Below, one piece after another: positions 43,849 to 54,300 of a stretch of 64,000 nt of DNA; within the stretch, counting starts at the first letter, position 1, and the number at the start of each line of letters is the position of its first letter. The notes under the pieces were generated by a model that saw only the letters and a list, made by a program, of their open reading frames with translations, did not search any database and had not been told where the DNA came from. The translations under genes and the position numbers were made by a program. Source of the DNA: Alkalicoccus sp. (GTDB lineage Bacteria > Bacillota > Bacilli > Bacillales > Salisediminibacteriaceae); contig REBZ01000106.1 in the NCBI GenBank assembly GCA_007692495.1, forward strand, positions 142,449 through 206,448, read 5' to 3'.

Positions 43849-44919
43849 TTAATTTCTTTGTTTTCCACCAGCAGATTCAAGGTGTTCGGCCTCCTCTGCA
43901 TGGAGAATCCTGCCTCTTAACTTCTTAATACGAAAACGGTCTCCCTTCAGCCAGTCTAAAAATGAAACAGCTGCAGGTTTCGCGTCGGGACCTATCCCGG
44001 CGAGCATACGAAGAGAACGTGTATCATAGACTGCTGAATGAATCGTTCCAGACCAGTTTCCGTAGTCCGTCTTAGCTATTCCTTTGTCCAGATGATTCAG
44101 TATACGGTAAATGTCTCCGGCATTTTCGGACTGTTTTCTGTATTTAACGAGTTTTTCCATACGCGCTGTGGATTCTATAATTCTGTGACGATTTTCTTTT
44201 TGTTTGTCCACAGATCGGAAATGATTCGTACATACTCCTTCATCATTATTTAAAATCACAGCTCCTTTCGCCGATCCTTCAACGACTGCAGAAGTCCCAG
44301 CGGCATCTGTCATGGAATAATTAAATGAATGTCTGTGAGGCAGTTCCTGGAGCAGTTCAGCCGCTTCCTGCACATTTCGGCAGGAATCAAGTATAAATCT
44401 GGCGATCGAGCAGCAGATAAATCCATCCTCCGGGGATATGCGGTTTACAAAATGGTAGCCTAAAGCCAGCCCGTGTTCATTCATGCCGTCCATCCGTCCG
44501 ATTATTCTCTGGGCAAAGCCGATGTGGGCATATCCTTTTTCCGGCTGCCAGAGCACAAACCTGCCATCATAGGTTTTAGGATGGTAATCATAATTTCTGC
44601 CGTATATACCATTTTTCATTAGAGCACTGCATCCGCTCTTTTTCCAGCTCTGCTGGTAGCCTCCGTACTCATGGACGATATCCGACAGCCTCCACTCCAG
44701 CCCTTCCGCTAAACCGTGCATTTCTTCCCAGAGTGATGGCGAAAGAGATTTAACCCATTTTTCAGTTTCCTGAACATCCGTCGAGTATCGGCGGATTGAT
44801 TTTTTCCTTCGTTTTACATGGCGATTAAATAAAGGGGTTTCCTGAAGAGCTGCCGCCTGTTTCCGGCCGAATTCATAGGCATCTCCCCGTGCTTCTATAG
44901 CCACAATTCCGACATTCAT
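43849..44919 (-). CDS. C45-family autoproteolytic acyltransferase/hydrolase
   Basis: Ntn-hydrolase of 356 residues related to acyl-CoA:6-aminopenicillanic acid acyltransferase (peptidase family C45). The expected self-processing nucleophile is Cys97 in KKSGCSAL, followed by YGRNYDYHP near 106-114, MDGMNEHGLALGYHF near 143 and SFNYSMTDAAGTSAVVEG near 200. No signal peptide. Relatives in bacilli hydrolyse small amides or acyl compounds; the substrate here is unknown. AGAAGGTG precedes the ATG. Single gene next to repeat B copy 2. Confidence 0.82.
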   Translation of the reverse strand: MNVGIVAIEARGDAYEFGRKQAAALQETPLFNRHVKRRKKSIRRYSTDVQETEKWVKSLSPSLWEEMHGLAEGLEWRLSDIVHEYGGYQQSWKKSGCSALMKNGIYGRNYDYHPKTYDGRFVLWQPEKGYAHIGFAQRIIGRMDGMNEHGLALGYHFVNRISPEDGFICCSIARFILDSCRNVQEAAELLQELPHRHSFNYSMTDAAGTSAVVEGSAKGAVILNNDEGVCTNHFRSVDKQKENRHRIIESTARMEKLVKYRKQSENAGDIYRILNHLDKGIAKTDYGNWSGTIHSAVYDTRSLRMLAGIGPDAKPAAVSFLDWLKGDRFRIKKLRGRILHAEEAEHLESAGGKQRN

Positions 44920-45167
44920 TCACGACACCTTCTTTCTTGTATACTCCCTGAAGCCTGCAATACTGCATAATAAGAGGAAATACTGACAGCACACAGTTCA
45001 ATTGTTCCAGATTTCTCATATTCGTGTACCGGCATAAGCGGTTCATACTTCTTTCACAGTGGTTTTTTAAAAAATACACGATGAAACTATGTTTTGTTGA
45101 ATCCCTGTTGATTACTAAAGCAGCTGTGCTGCAGACAAAAGGAGCCGCATGTATCCTCATAACAGCA
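44920..45167. other. intergenic region with repeat module
   Basis: No convincing gene. The last ~45 bp (AAAGGAGCCGCAT...AACAGCACGG) resemble the GAGCCGCA module that precedes the AACAGAGACATT motif in repeat A copy 2 and at 58615-58686. Confidence 0.4.
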
Positions 45168-45442
45168 CGGAACTTCAACAGAGACATTTATACCATAATA
45201 GATGAAAAGACCCTTTTATCGTAATGGAACCTCCTATCCAAACAGGAAGAACAATGCCTGGTTGGACGGAAGATCCTGCTCTGTCTTTTTATTACCGTAA
45301 GCTGCAATGGACCTGGGGAGACTCCGGGGCTCAAGGCCGGGCGGAAGAAATCAGCTGAAGCCGGCCCGCCCGGAAAGCCTCCCTATGGAAACGAAGGCGG
45401 CCGGTCCTTACTTATCTGCATTATTTTTAATGTAACCTTCAT
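45168..45442 (+). repeat. dispersed repeat B, copy 2
   Basis: Reverse-complement counterpart of 18530-18779, starting CGGAACTTCAACAGAGACAT and ending near TTTTTAATGTAACCTTC. About 40 bp (CCGCCCGGAAAGCC...AAGGCGG between GCCGGC and GGCCGG) are extra relative to copy 1 and resemble the block at 63640-63715. No ORF. Confidence 0.75.
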
Positions 45443-45485
45443 AAAAAGTATATCGGGAGATAGTGATGAAATAAATTAATAGGGC

Positions 45486-45514
45486 TTGAAATTTGTCTAT
45501 AACTGCAGTAGAAT
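45486..45514 (+). promoter_or_regulatory. promoter of the GNAT-like gene
   Basis: -35 TTGAAA (45486-45491), 17-bp spacer, -10 TAGAAT (45509-45514), 50 nt before the ATG. Confidence 0.7.
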
Positions 45515-45564
45515 ACGGAAATTGTGAGATTGTTTGAAACAACTGCAGAGAGGAGAATCGGTCC

Positions 45565-46080
45565 ATGGCTACAGCCTTTCTCGCTGAACCGAAAGAAAAT
45601 AAAGATAAGCAGGTGCTTGTCAATGAATATGAAGATCTGGAATTTCAAATGCTTCGAATGCAGCAGAATTTGAAAGAAATTTCCCGCCACTACCGCATAC
45701 TTGCGATCGATCAGACGAAAAACGAAGATTGGGTCATCCTGTATACAGCTGACGACGGAGAATCGTGCCGCCTGATGGCTCATTCCTGCAAAGAACCGTT
45801 CCGCGGGCACTGGGAGTTTTCCATTCATGCTTCCTATTACCAGGATGAGCTTCATATCGACGATATCCGCGGCGAGGCCGACCGTGGTTTTGGATCTGTC
45901 TGCATGAATCATTTAAAGGAGTACACCTCCCGACAGAATATCCCCTTTGTAACAGGCAGAATTTCCGAGCGGGACTGGGACCATACCGATCGTCTCAGCT
46001 ATTTTTACCGTAAGCACGGATTTAACGTAGTACTAGATGACAAAAATAAAACCGGCAGTATTTTCTTTGAAAATAAATAG
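45565..46080 (+). CDS. GNAT-like protein with N-terminal coiled coil
   Basis: Protein of 171 residues. The first ~50 residues form a charged helix (YEDLEFQMLRMQQNLKEISRHY), likely coiled coil. The C-terminal half resembles the end of a GNAT acetyltransferase: ELHIDDIRGEADRGFGSVCMNHL (hydrophobic beta strand, then R/G-x-x-G-type loop), and LSYFYRKHGFNVV as the typical FYxxxGF motif. The acetyl-CoA loop is atypical, so activity is uncertain. GAGAGGAGAA precedes the ATG and a consensus promoter is present; a GC-rich hairpin follows the stop immediately. Target unknown. Confidence 0.65.
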   Translation: MATAFLAEPKENKDKQVLVNEYEDLEFQMLRMQQNLKEISRHYRILAIDQTKNEDWVILYTADDGESCRLMAHSCKEPFRGHWEFSIHASYYQDELHIDDIRGEADRGFGSVCMNHLKEYTSRQNIPFVTGRISERDWDHTDRLSYFYRKHGFNVVLDDKNKTGSIFFENK

Positions 46081-46112
46081 CGCCCGGAGGCTCTGCAGAG
46101 CTTCTCCGGGCG
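46081..46112 (+). terminator. hairpin after the GNAT-like gene
   Basis: Perfect 9-bp stem CGCCCGGAG / CTCCGGGCG directly after the stop codon; only a weak T-run (TATTGTTG) follows. Confidence 0.5.
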
Positions 46113-46163
46113 TATTGTTGCATACATCTCTGTACAAAAGAATTCAGGAAAAAGATACTCATT

Positions 46164-47000
46164 TCACATAGTGTACAAATTTTCCAGCTGTGCATATATT
46201 TTAGTTATATATTGTTTAGTAAGTCCCCTGTCTGCGCCACGGAGGATTTCATCGGCGTAATGACGGGGAGGGGCAGAACAATCCTGTTTATCGACTGCGG
46301 TAAACGACAAAGCCTCCCGGTTGTTTCCTCTGCAATCCTCTACCTGCACCGAGACCGGCCGGTAAACAGAAGAATACACTCCTTCCCGCTTAAACAAATA
46401 TTCTGCTGCGTCAGCCGAAAGAATGTAGAGAAGACCTTCCACTTCCCCGTTATCTTCACGAATATCTGCGCGGGCTCCGTCTTTTCTCCGGCACGAAAAT
46501 GTAAGGCAGTAATTCGAAAGAACTGCAGGTTCCCATCGACTGAAGTGATTGAGCATACCCGCTTCAGTAAGTCTCTTCGTATCCATACATGAACCGTAGG
46601 CAAAATACAAAAATTCTTCCTCACCGCTGAGCATTCTGTGTATTTTCCAGTCGCCAAAAACGATATTTTGAAAACCGGGCTGTTTTCTTTCCATCACATA
46701 AACGTAACCTTCAAACGTTTTTCCATCTGTTTTTATATTTCGTATTTTTCTTTCGAACAGATTATTTTGCCTTCCTTCCACATACCCTTCAAGATAATCC
46801 AGCATTTTCAGCACTTCATGACCTACATCGTAAACTTCGCCGTGAATTATACCGTCTCCTTCTACGGCGGCCGGATATCCTGATCCTGTATCATAAAGTG
46901 TTCCTTTCACATATGCCTGCTCTCTCAGCCTCTCGGCACCATCAAGCAGATAAGCGTTTTCCTCTCCGGTGCGGAGTGTACCGTAAACAAAAACTTTCAT
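46164..47000 (-). CDS. ykqA: tandem gamma-glutamylcyclotransferase-like protein (YkqA type)
   Basis: Protein of 278 residues with two GGCT/AIG2-like domains. Domain 1 has FVYGTLR (residues 4-10) and LDYLEGY (Glu71, the usual catalytic acid position); domain 2 restarts at FAYGSCM near 133-139 and contains EVEGLLYILS and YRPVSVQV. This matches the size and layout of Bacillus YkqA. Family members open gamma-glutamyl bonds giving 5-oxoproline. GAGGGAGG precedes the ATG. It lies 17 nt after a coiled-coil gene, probably in one transcript. Confidence 0.82.
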   Translation of the reverse strand: MKVFVYGTLRTGEENAYLLDGAERLREQAYVKGTLYDTGSGYPAAVEGDGIIHGEVYDVGHEVLKMLDYLEGYVEGRQNNLFERKIRNIKTDGKTFEGYVYVMERKQPGFQNIVFGDWKIHRMLSGEEEFLYFAYGSCMDTKRLTEAGMLNHFSRWEPAVLSNYCLTFSCRRKDGARADIREDNGEVEGLLYILSADAAEYLFKREGVYSSVYRPVSVQVEDCRGNNREALSFTAVDKQDCSAPPRHYADEILRGADRGLTKQYITKIYAQLENLYTM

Positions 47001-47017
47001 TACGTCCTCCCTCTTTT

Positions 47018-47935
47018 TTAAGCTCTGCTGATTAACCCGACTCTTTTTAAGGAAGCTTCTTCTTTCTTCTTCACTGCGGCCGATCTGTTGTTTTTAAGTT
47101 CTTCTGTAAAAGTGGCTATCTGGTTCTGCACGGTGAGAACGTTGTTTACTGCTTCCGGACGATTCCCCCCTCCGATCCAGGTCCTTACGAACGTTTCATA
47201 GAACTGCTCTGTTTGTTGCGAGAAGTTACTATGAGGCAACGAAGTGTTATCTATGCCTGTCTGTTCGAGTTCATTTAGAAACTGTCTCAGTCTGCGGGCC
47301 GTCTGATGAAGAAGTTCCCTGTTCTCTTCCAGCAGACTTTTTTCTGCTGCGTCGAGAAGCAGACTGTCGAGGACGCTTCCATTTATGGAGATATCAGGAA
47401 TATTTTCTGTCGTTTTCAGCAGGGCAGTAATCGATTGGGAAGCATATTGCGCGGCATCAAGAGCTTCGGAAAGATCCTGCAGCTGACTGCCCAGTACTAC
47501 TTCTTCTTTTGTCGTTTCATAAAGTTCTCTGCTCCATACAGTATTAGGGAGTTTGATCAGTTCTTCAGCCCTTGTTGAAAGCTGTTCATACTCATCCTCT
47601 ACATTTCCGAGCCCTGCGGCATGATTTTCGTACATTCTTTTCTCTTTTTCCAATTCTTCAGAGCGGCGGACAGTTTCCACATACAGCACCTTATTTATTG
47701 TATTTTCTCTGTCTCCTGCAGAACTGCCGTAGGCTTCCGCCAGAATATCTGAAACTGCCATGCTATGTAAGTTTTTAAGATCTGAATCATTCATTTTAAG
47801 AAGCGCTGCAATTTCCATGTTACGAACTTGATTTTTCATTAATAGTTCATTCAGTCTTTCCACCTGGGTCGACCACTTGTTATGAAAATGCAGCTTCTGC
47901 ATGGTTTGTGATATCTGCTCATTAAGACTTTTCAT
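47018..47935 (-). CDS. coiled-coil protein of unknown function
   Basis: Protein of 305 residues that I do not recognise. It is hydrophilic and largely helical, with heptad-like stretches (ETVRRSEELEKEKRMYENHA near 95; QLQDLSEALDAAQYASQSI near 155; ENRELLHQTARRLRQFLNEL near 205). No cysteine-, metal- or nucleotide-binding motif and no signal peptide is visible. ATG 47935 follows GGAGGGAG; an in-frame GTG six codons earlier is within the ribosome site. Upstream partner of ykqA with a 17-nt gap, so likely co-expressed. Confidence 0.75.
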   Translation of the reverse strand: MKSLNEQISQTMQKLHFHNKWSTQVERLNELLMKNQVRNMEIAALLKMNDSDLKNLHSMAVSDILAEAYGSSAGDRENTINKVLYVETVRRSEELEKEKRMYENHAAGLGNVEDEYEQLSTRAEELIKLPNTVWSRELYETTKEEVVLGSQLQDLSEALDAAQYASQSITALLKTTENIPDISINGSVLDSLLLDAAEKSLLEENRELLHQTARRLRQFLNELEQTGIDNTSLPHSNFSQQTEQFYETFVRTWIGGGNRPEAVNNVLTVQNQIATFTEELKNNRSAAVKKKEEASLKRVGLISRA

Positions 47936-48021
47936 ACTCTCCCTCCAATACACGTTTTTTTCATTTTACCTTTTCCTTTTATCAAACTGCAACTTTCTTC
48001 AGAGTACTGTTTATCTATCGA

Positions 48022-48345
48022 TTAACTTCCTTGAAAATTAACCATAGATAATAGAAGCGTTTTTGCTTCCGTGGGCAGGCTTTCCAGGCCTTCCTCAGCT
48101 ATTTCCGCCCTCCTGCGGTCGGTTGGAGAGTGGCCTCTAATTAAACGCTCCGGAGTCCCCCATGTTTTCTGCAGCTCCCGGTAAAATACGAAATCATTTA
48201 CTCCTTCACGTGAAAAAGCAGGTTGTTTAACATTCAATGACATAGAATGCTGTTTTCTCCCACCGTGGTGCAGGTATTTTGCATGAGTTTTTCTGTTGGA
48301 GCTCCCGGATCTTGTAGGAATTTGAAAAAGAGATTTAAATGCCAA
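48022..48345 (-). CDS. small hypothetical protein, uncertain
   Basis: Possible 107-residue protein starting at TTG with GGAG 3 nt upstream, or from an internal ATG giving about 73 residues (MSLNVKQPAFSREG...). The C-terminal part (PTDRRRAEIAEEGLESLPTEAKTLLLSM) looks protein-like; the N-terminal part is basic and less so. No family recognised. It lies between a coiled-coil gene and another unknown gene on the same strand. Confidence 0.38.
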   Translation of the reverse strand: MAFKSLFQIPTRSGSSNRKTHAKYLHHGGRKQHSMSLNVKQPAFSREGVNDFVFYRELQKTWGTPERLIRGHSPTDRRRAEIAEEGLESLPTEAKTLLLSMVNFQGS

Positions 48346-48577
48346 TCACTCCAAATTAAACTGAGGGTCGTCATCTATAAAGTCCGTTCTACCGGCTTTC
48401 AAAGAAGAAAAACTCGCTAAAACAGCCCCCGGGGAAAGTTTCCCTCTCTTTATATAAGAATCCGGTTCCATATTTATATAAGGCTTGGACTCTTTTCTTC
48501 ACCTGCTTCGGAGAAAGCTGGATATCTGCTCCGCTGTTACAAAGAACGTGTCTTTTTATTATCGGAGAATCACAAAT

Positions 48578-48612
48578 AAAAAAGCACCGCTGTGATCATT
48601 CACAGGATGCTT
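48578..48612 (-). terminator. terminator of the 200-residue hypothetical gene
   Basis: Minus strand: AAGCATCCTGTG / CACAGCGGTGCTT stem (with wobble and one mismatch) followed by six T. Confidence 0.75.
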
Positions 48613-48630
48613 CTCTCCAGCAGTTCACGT

Positions 48631-49233
48631 TTATGAACTCGCTGCTGTATAGTGACTGCGTCGCTGTTCGGCAGCTTTTACCAATACTGCTGAGGAAATA
48701 AGGCGGTTGGTGAACAGTTCCATCTGATCCGGATCCGGCTCTTCCAATGACAGCGTTACGGGTCTGCTTAATCCCCACTTTCCAAGAATCATTTCAATCC
48801 GGGATAAATCACTGCTTTCCAAATTGGAAGGAAGCGCCATCGTATCGATGTAAAGAACCTGCTTTTCTATATTTAAATACTCCATCAAGTTTACAGCATA
48901 ATGAAATCCATCCTGAAGCAGATCAATCTGTTCACCTCTGCGTATCTTATCAAAACGCACCGATAGTTCCGCCCTTTTACCATTTTTCTCAGCAGTCGGG
49001 TAGCTCCAGCACAGGTGTCCTTCATACGTGAGCCTGTGTCTGTAATAGACCTGGAATTTTCTCGATTTTTTCACATCACCTTTTTCCCGGAATGTATCAG
49101 TGCGGTCTTCCATTAAAAGAGCGAAATGATGCCAGGCACTGTTTAATGGAGAGCGCGACATTATTTCGATAAAATGTATTATCTGATTATCAATATGGAC
49201 TGACTGATTGTTTTTATCAATAGATCTTAGCAT
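48631..49233 (-). CDS. hypothetical protein
   Basis: Protein of 200 residues not assigned to a family. Features: a basic central segment (GDVKKSRKFQVYYRHRLTY), LSVRFDKIRRGEQIDLLQDG and an acidic LSLEEPDPDQMELFTNRL near the C-terminus; no membrane segment, signal peptide or cysteine motif. GGAGAAAGAG precedes the ATG and a terminator follows its stop, which supports a real gene. About 400 nt of upstream space separate it from the divergent ABC-F gene. Confidence 0.65.
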   Translation of the reverse strand: MLRSIDKNNQSVHIDNQIIHFIEIMSRSPLNSAWHHFALLMEDRTDTFREKGDVKKSRKFQVYYRHRLTYEGHLCWSYPTAEKNGKRAELSVRFDKIRRGEQIDLLQDGFHYAVNLMEYLNIEKQVLYIDTMALPSNLESSDLSRIEMILGKWGLSRPVTLSLEEPDPDQMELFTNRLISSAVLVKAAEQRRSHYTAASS

Positions 49234-49631
49234 CTTTCATCACTCTTTCTCCACGGCTTTCTGAACTATGTTTCCCTTAAGAAACTATATCCTTAAAGTA
49301 CTCTTTTCAAACGCAGTTTTCATTCGGGACACAAAATTAATTCAGGAAAGAGTCGGCTGCAAGTGTTTCTATTCAAGAACTGAAGTTACATCTGTCAACG
49401 TTATTCGTTTAATCAGTAACGTAATATAAATAAGCTGTTCAGATCCGGTTAAATTTCCCGATTATTTTACGAGCGGCTGCGGGGGTTTTCCGCCTGACTG
49501 AATACATCTCTGTTTTCTGCCGTAACATTTCAAGCCCGACCGGAGTCTTCAGAAAAAGTTTGCTCTCGAATTTTTCAGTTTGAAATGTTACAATATTAAT
49601 CAGTATGCTTAAGAAGAGGATGAGATAAATT
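49234..49631. other. divergent intergenic region, nothing recognised
   Basis: 398 nt between divergent genes. AT-rich; I found no consensus promoter with proper spacing, riboswitch block or repeat. The ABC-F ribosome site (AAGAGGATGAG) is near 49613. Confidence 0.4.
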
Positions 49632-51233
49632 ATGATGCAAGTTTCTGATGTAAGTCTGCGTTTTGGTGATAAGAAATTGTTCGAAGATGTTAATATAAAA
49701 TTCACCCCCGGCAACTGTTACGGGCTGATTGGAGCGAATGGTGCAGGTAAGTCAACTTTTCTGAACATTCTTTCCGGAGAAATCGATGCCCAGTCCGGCA
49801 ACGTTTCTCTCGCAAAAGATGCCCGGCTTGCCGTGCTGAAACAGGATCACTATGCCTATGAAAGTGAACAGGTGCTTGAAGTTGTAATGATGGGTTATGA
49901 AAGAATGTATCAGGTCCGTAAAGAGAAAGATGAAATTTATATGAAGCCTGATTTTTCGGATGAAGACGGAATGCGCGCCGCTGAACTTGAGGGCGAATTT
50001 GCAGAGATGAACGGCTATGAAGCGGAATCTGACGCTGCAGTTCTTCTGCAGGGACTCGGTGTAGCCGATGAAAAGCATTATTTAACAATGGCTGAACTTA
50101 CGGAAAGTGATAAAGTAAAAGTTCTGCTTGCTCAGGCACTCTTTGGCAGCCCGGAAGTACTTCTCCTTGATGAGCCTACGAACGGCCTGGATATTGAAGC
50201 TATCCACTGGCTCGAAGATTTCCTGATTAACTTTGAAAACACTGTCATTGTCGTTTCCCATGACCGGCATTTCCTTAATAACGTCTGCACGCATATCGCT
50301 GACCTGGACTTTGGCAAAATCCAGCTTTATGTCGGCAACTACGATTTCTGGTACGAATCAAGCCAGCTGGCCCTCAAAATGGCACAGGAACGAAATAAGA
50401 AAAAAGAAGAAAAAGTCGCTGAGCTCAAATCGTTTATCGCCCGTTTCAGTGCCAATGCCTCGAAATCCAAGCAGGCAACGTCCCGTAAAAAACTGCTCGA
50501 TAAAATCGATTTAGAGGATATCAGACCTTCTTCACGTAAATATCCTTATATTGCTTTTAAACCCGAGCGGGAAATCGGTAATGATCTTTTAACAGTGGAA
50601 AATTTGACGAAATCAATTGATGGAAAAACTATTTTGAATAACGTCAGCTTTTCTGTCAATCCTGGAGATAAGGTAGCTCTTACAGGACCGAATGAACAGG
50701 CGAAAACTCTCCTTATGCAGATCCTTATGGGAGAAGTGGAGCCTGACAGCGGAACTTATAAGTGGGGTATCACCACTTCACGGTCCTACTTCCCTAAGGA
50801 TAACTCCAGCTACTTCAGCGGACGTGAAGGCAACCTTATTGAATGGCTCCGACAGTACTCTCCTGACGACCAGTCGGAAACGTTCGTACGCGGTTTCCTC
50901 GGACGGATGCTTTTCTCCGGCGAAGAAGCGAAAAAAAGCCCGTCTGTTCTTTCCGGCGGGGAAAAAGTTCGCTGCATGCTGTCGAAAATGATGCTGTCGG
51001 GAGCAAACGTGCTTCTGATGGATGAGCCGACAAACCACCTTGATCTTGAATCTATTACTGCACTGAATAACGGTCTTATCGAGTACAAAGGCTCTCTAAT
51101 CTTTGCTACGCACGACCACGAGTTCAATCAGTCCCTCGCCAACCGTATTATTGAAATTCAGGATGAAGGCGTTTATAATAAAGAAATTACGTATGATGAG
51201 TATGTACAGGAACGCATGAAAACAAAAGCTTAA
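49632..51233 (+). CDS. ABC-F family ATPase, YkpA type
   Basis: Soluble protein of 533 residues with two ABC ATPase domains and no membrane segments, matching the YkpA/YbiT branch of ABC-F translation factors. Domain 1 has Walker A GANGAGKST near 36-44 and Walker B LLLDEPTNGLD; its signature is degenerate (ELTESDKVKV). A charged linker (AQERNKKKEEKVAELKSFIARF) leads to domain 2, with divergent Walker A (GPNEQAKTLL), intact signature LSGGEKVRC and LLMDEPTNHLD. The divergence is partly a property of this branch. Likely acts on the ribosome. Strong terminator follows. Confidence 0.9.
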   Translation: MMQVSDVSLRFGDKKLFEDVNIKFTPGNCYGLIGANGAGKSTFLNILSGEIDAQSGNVSLAKDARLAVLKQDHYAYESEQVLEVVMMGYERMYQVRKEKDEIYMKPDFSDEDGMRAAELEGEFAEMNGYEAESDAAVLLQGLGVADEKHYLTMAELTESDKVKVLLAQALFGSPEVLLLDEPTNGLDIEAIHWLEDFLINFENTVIVVSHDRHFLNNVCTHIADLDFGKIQLYVGNYDFWYESSQLALKMAQERNKKKEEKVAELKSFIARFSANASKSKQATSRKKLLDKIDLEDIRPSSRKYPYIAFKPEREIGNDLLTVENLTKSIDGKTILNNVSFSVNPGDKVALTGPNEQAKTLLMQILMGEVEPDSGTYKWGITTSRSYFPKDNSSYFSGREGNLIEWLRQYSPDDQSETFVRGFLGRMLFSGEEAKKSPSVLSGGEKVRCMLSKMMLSGANVLLMDEPTNHLDLESITALNNGLIEYKGSLIFATHDHEFNQSLANRIIEIQDEGVYNKEITYDEYVQERMKTKA

Positions 51234-51241
51234 TATAAATT

Positions 51242-51282
51242 AAAAAAAGGGTGTCTGAAGTTAACTTCGGACACCCTTTTTT
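51242..51282 (+). terminator. bidirectional terminator between ABC-F gene and addA
   Basis: Stem GGGTGTC.GAAG / CTTC.GACACCC with A7 left and T6 right; stops the ABC-F transcript and the convergent addBA transcript. Confidence 0.88.
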
Positions 51283-51345
51283 CGTGTTTTATACGAGCTT
51301 ATATCCGGTAGGGGTCTTGCACTTTTTCCATCTGTCAACCCTCTT

Positions 51346-54300
51346 TCAGCTCTCTTCTATTTCTACAGTCATCCGCCCTTCCATCATGTAAAGCCTGCAC
51401 GAAGCGACTTCAATTCCCCATGCAGATTCAAGAGCTTTTTTATAAAAAGTCAGCTGATATTTATATCGTTTCCTGAAAAAGTCAGCCGCATCTGAAGCAG
51501 AGACAAAGCGGTTTGTCACCTGATCGGTTTTATAGTCAAGGATGTGTACAGTGCCGTTTTCTTCTTTATATACACAGTCGATAATTCCCTGAACAAAGAC
51601 TTTTTCTTCAGGTCCTTCCCAGTTCTCGTATATTGATGAAGCACTGATTCCGTGAGTGAAAGGGATTTCCCTTTTTACCCACTCTGCCCTGCGGAGTCTG
51701 TCCGCTTCCGGCCCACCGAGAAAATCTGTCACCTGCTTATAATTAACCTGCTCCGCCTCCTTTCCTGTAATTATTTCTTTCTCCACGAGTCTTGCAGCTT
51801 CTTTTTTCACCTCTTCCGCCGTTTCAACAGAAAAAGGTATATGCTGCATAACCGTATGCATAATAGTTCCTTTTTCAGCCGGGGAAAAGTCTGTTTCCTG
51901 TACGAAAGATGGTCTGTCAAAAACAGGAGTGGAAAGGTTCGACAAAGAACCGCTGTACGGATCTTCTCCGGCTCTTTTCAATTCTGTTACTGATTTTTTC
52001 ACTTCAGTTGAGGTGGCATGAACGTAAGGGTATTTCCAGTTAAACCGCCGGGAAACAAAAGTAATATCGACATCGACACTCTGTTTATTTTCGACTGCTT
52101 TCATTTTTTCAGGTTTTGATGTTAAAGCGGGCACCACATTCTGAAGCGAACCAGCCTGAATTCTCACGGCCCTCCACCTCGATAAATCTTTCTGCTGAAG
52201 TAAAACAGGAAGCCCTGCTTTCTGTAGAAAGGGCTCCGAGTCAGCGTGGGTAAAGAAAGCCGGCATGATCCAGTCAAAAAAGGTTTTAGCTCCTGCCCGC
52301 ATAGTTTCTGGAATTTCCAGTGCTGGCAGGTGCCCCGTCCATTTTTTCAGCGACTTATCATAGTTGTTGACCGAACCGGTTAAAATCAGCTTTTCTTCTG
52401 CACGAGTCATCCCAACGTACAAAATACGCATTTCCTCTGCAAGCATCTCCCGGCGGAGGCGCTCTTTCATAACGTAATAATACAGCGTAGGGTAAGAAAC
52501 CCTGTTTGTCGGATCAATATATCTGGCTGCAAATCCGAGTTCTTTATGCTTCAAATAGGAATTGTTTAAATCCATCATATTAAACTGTTTATTCATTCCT
52601 GCGAGTATTACTACCGGAAATTCCAGTCCTTTACTCTTATGAATCGTCATCATCCGCACAACATCTTCCTGCTCTCCGACCGCACGGGCTTTTCCTAAAT
52701 CGTCTCCTCTTTCTTTCATTCGTTCAACGAACCGCAGGAAGCGGAACAGCCCTCGGAAAGACGTTTGTTCATAAGCCCTTGCACGGTCATACAGTGAACG
52801 AAGATTCATTTGACGCTGCTTGCCTCCCGGAAGCCCGCCGACATATTCCACGTAGCCGGTTTCATCAAATAAGTACCATATGAATTCCGCAAGTCCCATC
52901 GATTTTACTGCATCACGCCATTTGGAAATCTGCTGAACGATCGAAGCGCTCGTTTCATAATCCGCTTCTGCCGCTTTTTTTAGAGCCGGGTAGAAGTCTG
53001 CTTCCGGAGCATAAAGTCTGATTTCGGTCAATTTTTCTTCATCAAAAGCAAATATAGGAGATCTCAGCAGAGAAGCCAGCGGAATATCCTGGTAAGGGTT
53101 ATCAATCACCTGGAGCAGCGAAAGCATGATTTTCACTTCCACTGCCTCAAAATAACCTGTGTTTAAATCAGCGAACACAGGAATTTCCGCAGCCCGCAGC
53201 TCTTCCATCATAGTATCCGCCCAGGGCATGGAACGCATTAAAATAACAATATCCCTGTACTCCACTGGTCTTGTTGTATTTTTAGCTTTATCATATACCG
53301 GAAAACCGCCGTCCACCATTTCTCGGATTTTTTCAGCTGCCGCTCTTGCTTCCAGCTGGGAAGATTCCATGTCTTCTGAGTCTTCGTCATCATCTCCATA
53401 CTGCTGTTTGTCTATAAGCAGTATTTCAGTCTCCTCCTCCCCGTTTTCCGGATAATTGAAGTTCCCCTGCTTCAGGGAAGCCGCATCATCGTACTCCATT
53501 TCCCCGATTGCTTCACTCATAATACGGCTGAAAATAAAATTTGCGGCGTGCAGTACCGTTTCCCTGCTGCGGAAATTTTTTGATAGATCAATACGCCGGC
53601 CGTTTTTTTCTTGTTCATACATTTTATATTTATGAAGAAAGAGACCCGGTTCGGCGAGCCGGAATCGATAAATGGATTGTTTAACATCTCCCACCATGAA
53701 GAGTGTGTTGCTTCCGGATACAAGATTGATGACCGCTTCCTGTACAAAGTTCGTGTCCTGATATTCGTCAATCAGCACCTCGTCGAACTGGGACTGGTAC
53801 TGATAAGCTGCCGACGTGGGATTTCCACTTTGTCTGTCTCTTAATATGTCCAGGCAGTAATGTTCAAGATCACTGAAATGAAGCGCATTTTTTTCAAGTT
53901 TTGCTTTCTGATAGTTTTTTGCAAAAAGGCTTACGTATTTAGTGAGCGTCCGCATAACAGGTGCCATTTCCTGCATTTCGCCTGTTAAAATTTCCGGAGG
54001 AGCGCTGAAATAATCCTTCGCTGTGTTTTTCATCTTCTTTTTGACTTCATCTCTTATGTTCTGCACCTGTTTCTGCAGCTCAGGATCTATGTCGGTATCT
54101 GATTTTTTTACAGGCGGCATCCGCTTAAAATGAAAGTTCGTAACAGCCGCCTTTAAATCTTCCCAGTCACAGGCTGACGAAGCATTTTTGATCATTGCTG
54201 TTTCCTCTTCAAGGAGCTCTGTGTATTTATGGGGCCCTCCCGGTGCTTCTGCTGTTCTCAGCGCCTGCTCATACATTGAAGCTGCTCCCTCCAGAGACAG

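Noticed and set aside
49632..51233. Degenerate ABC signature and second Walker A in the ABC-F protein as evidence of decay
   Set aside because: Relatives of the YkpA branch, as I recall them, show similar divergence at these places, so it is probably a family trait rather than damage.
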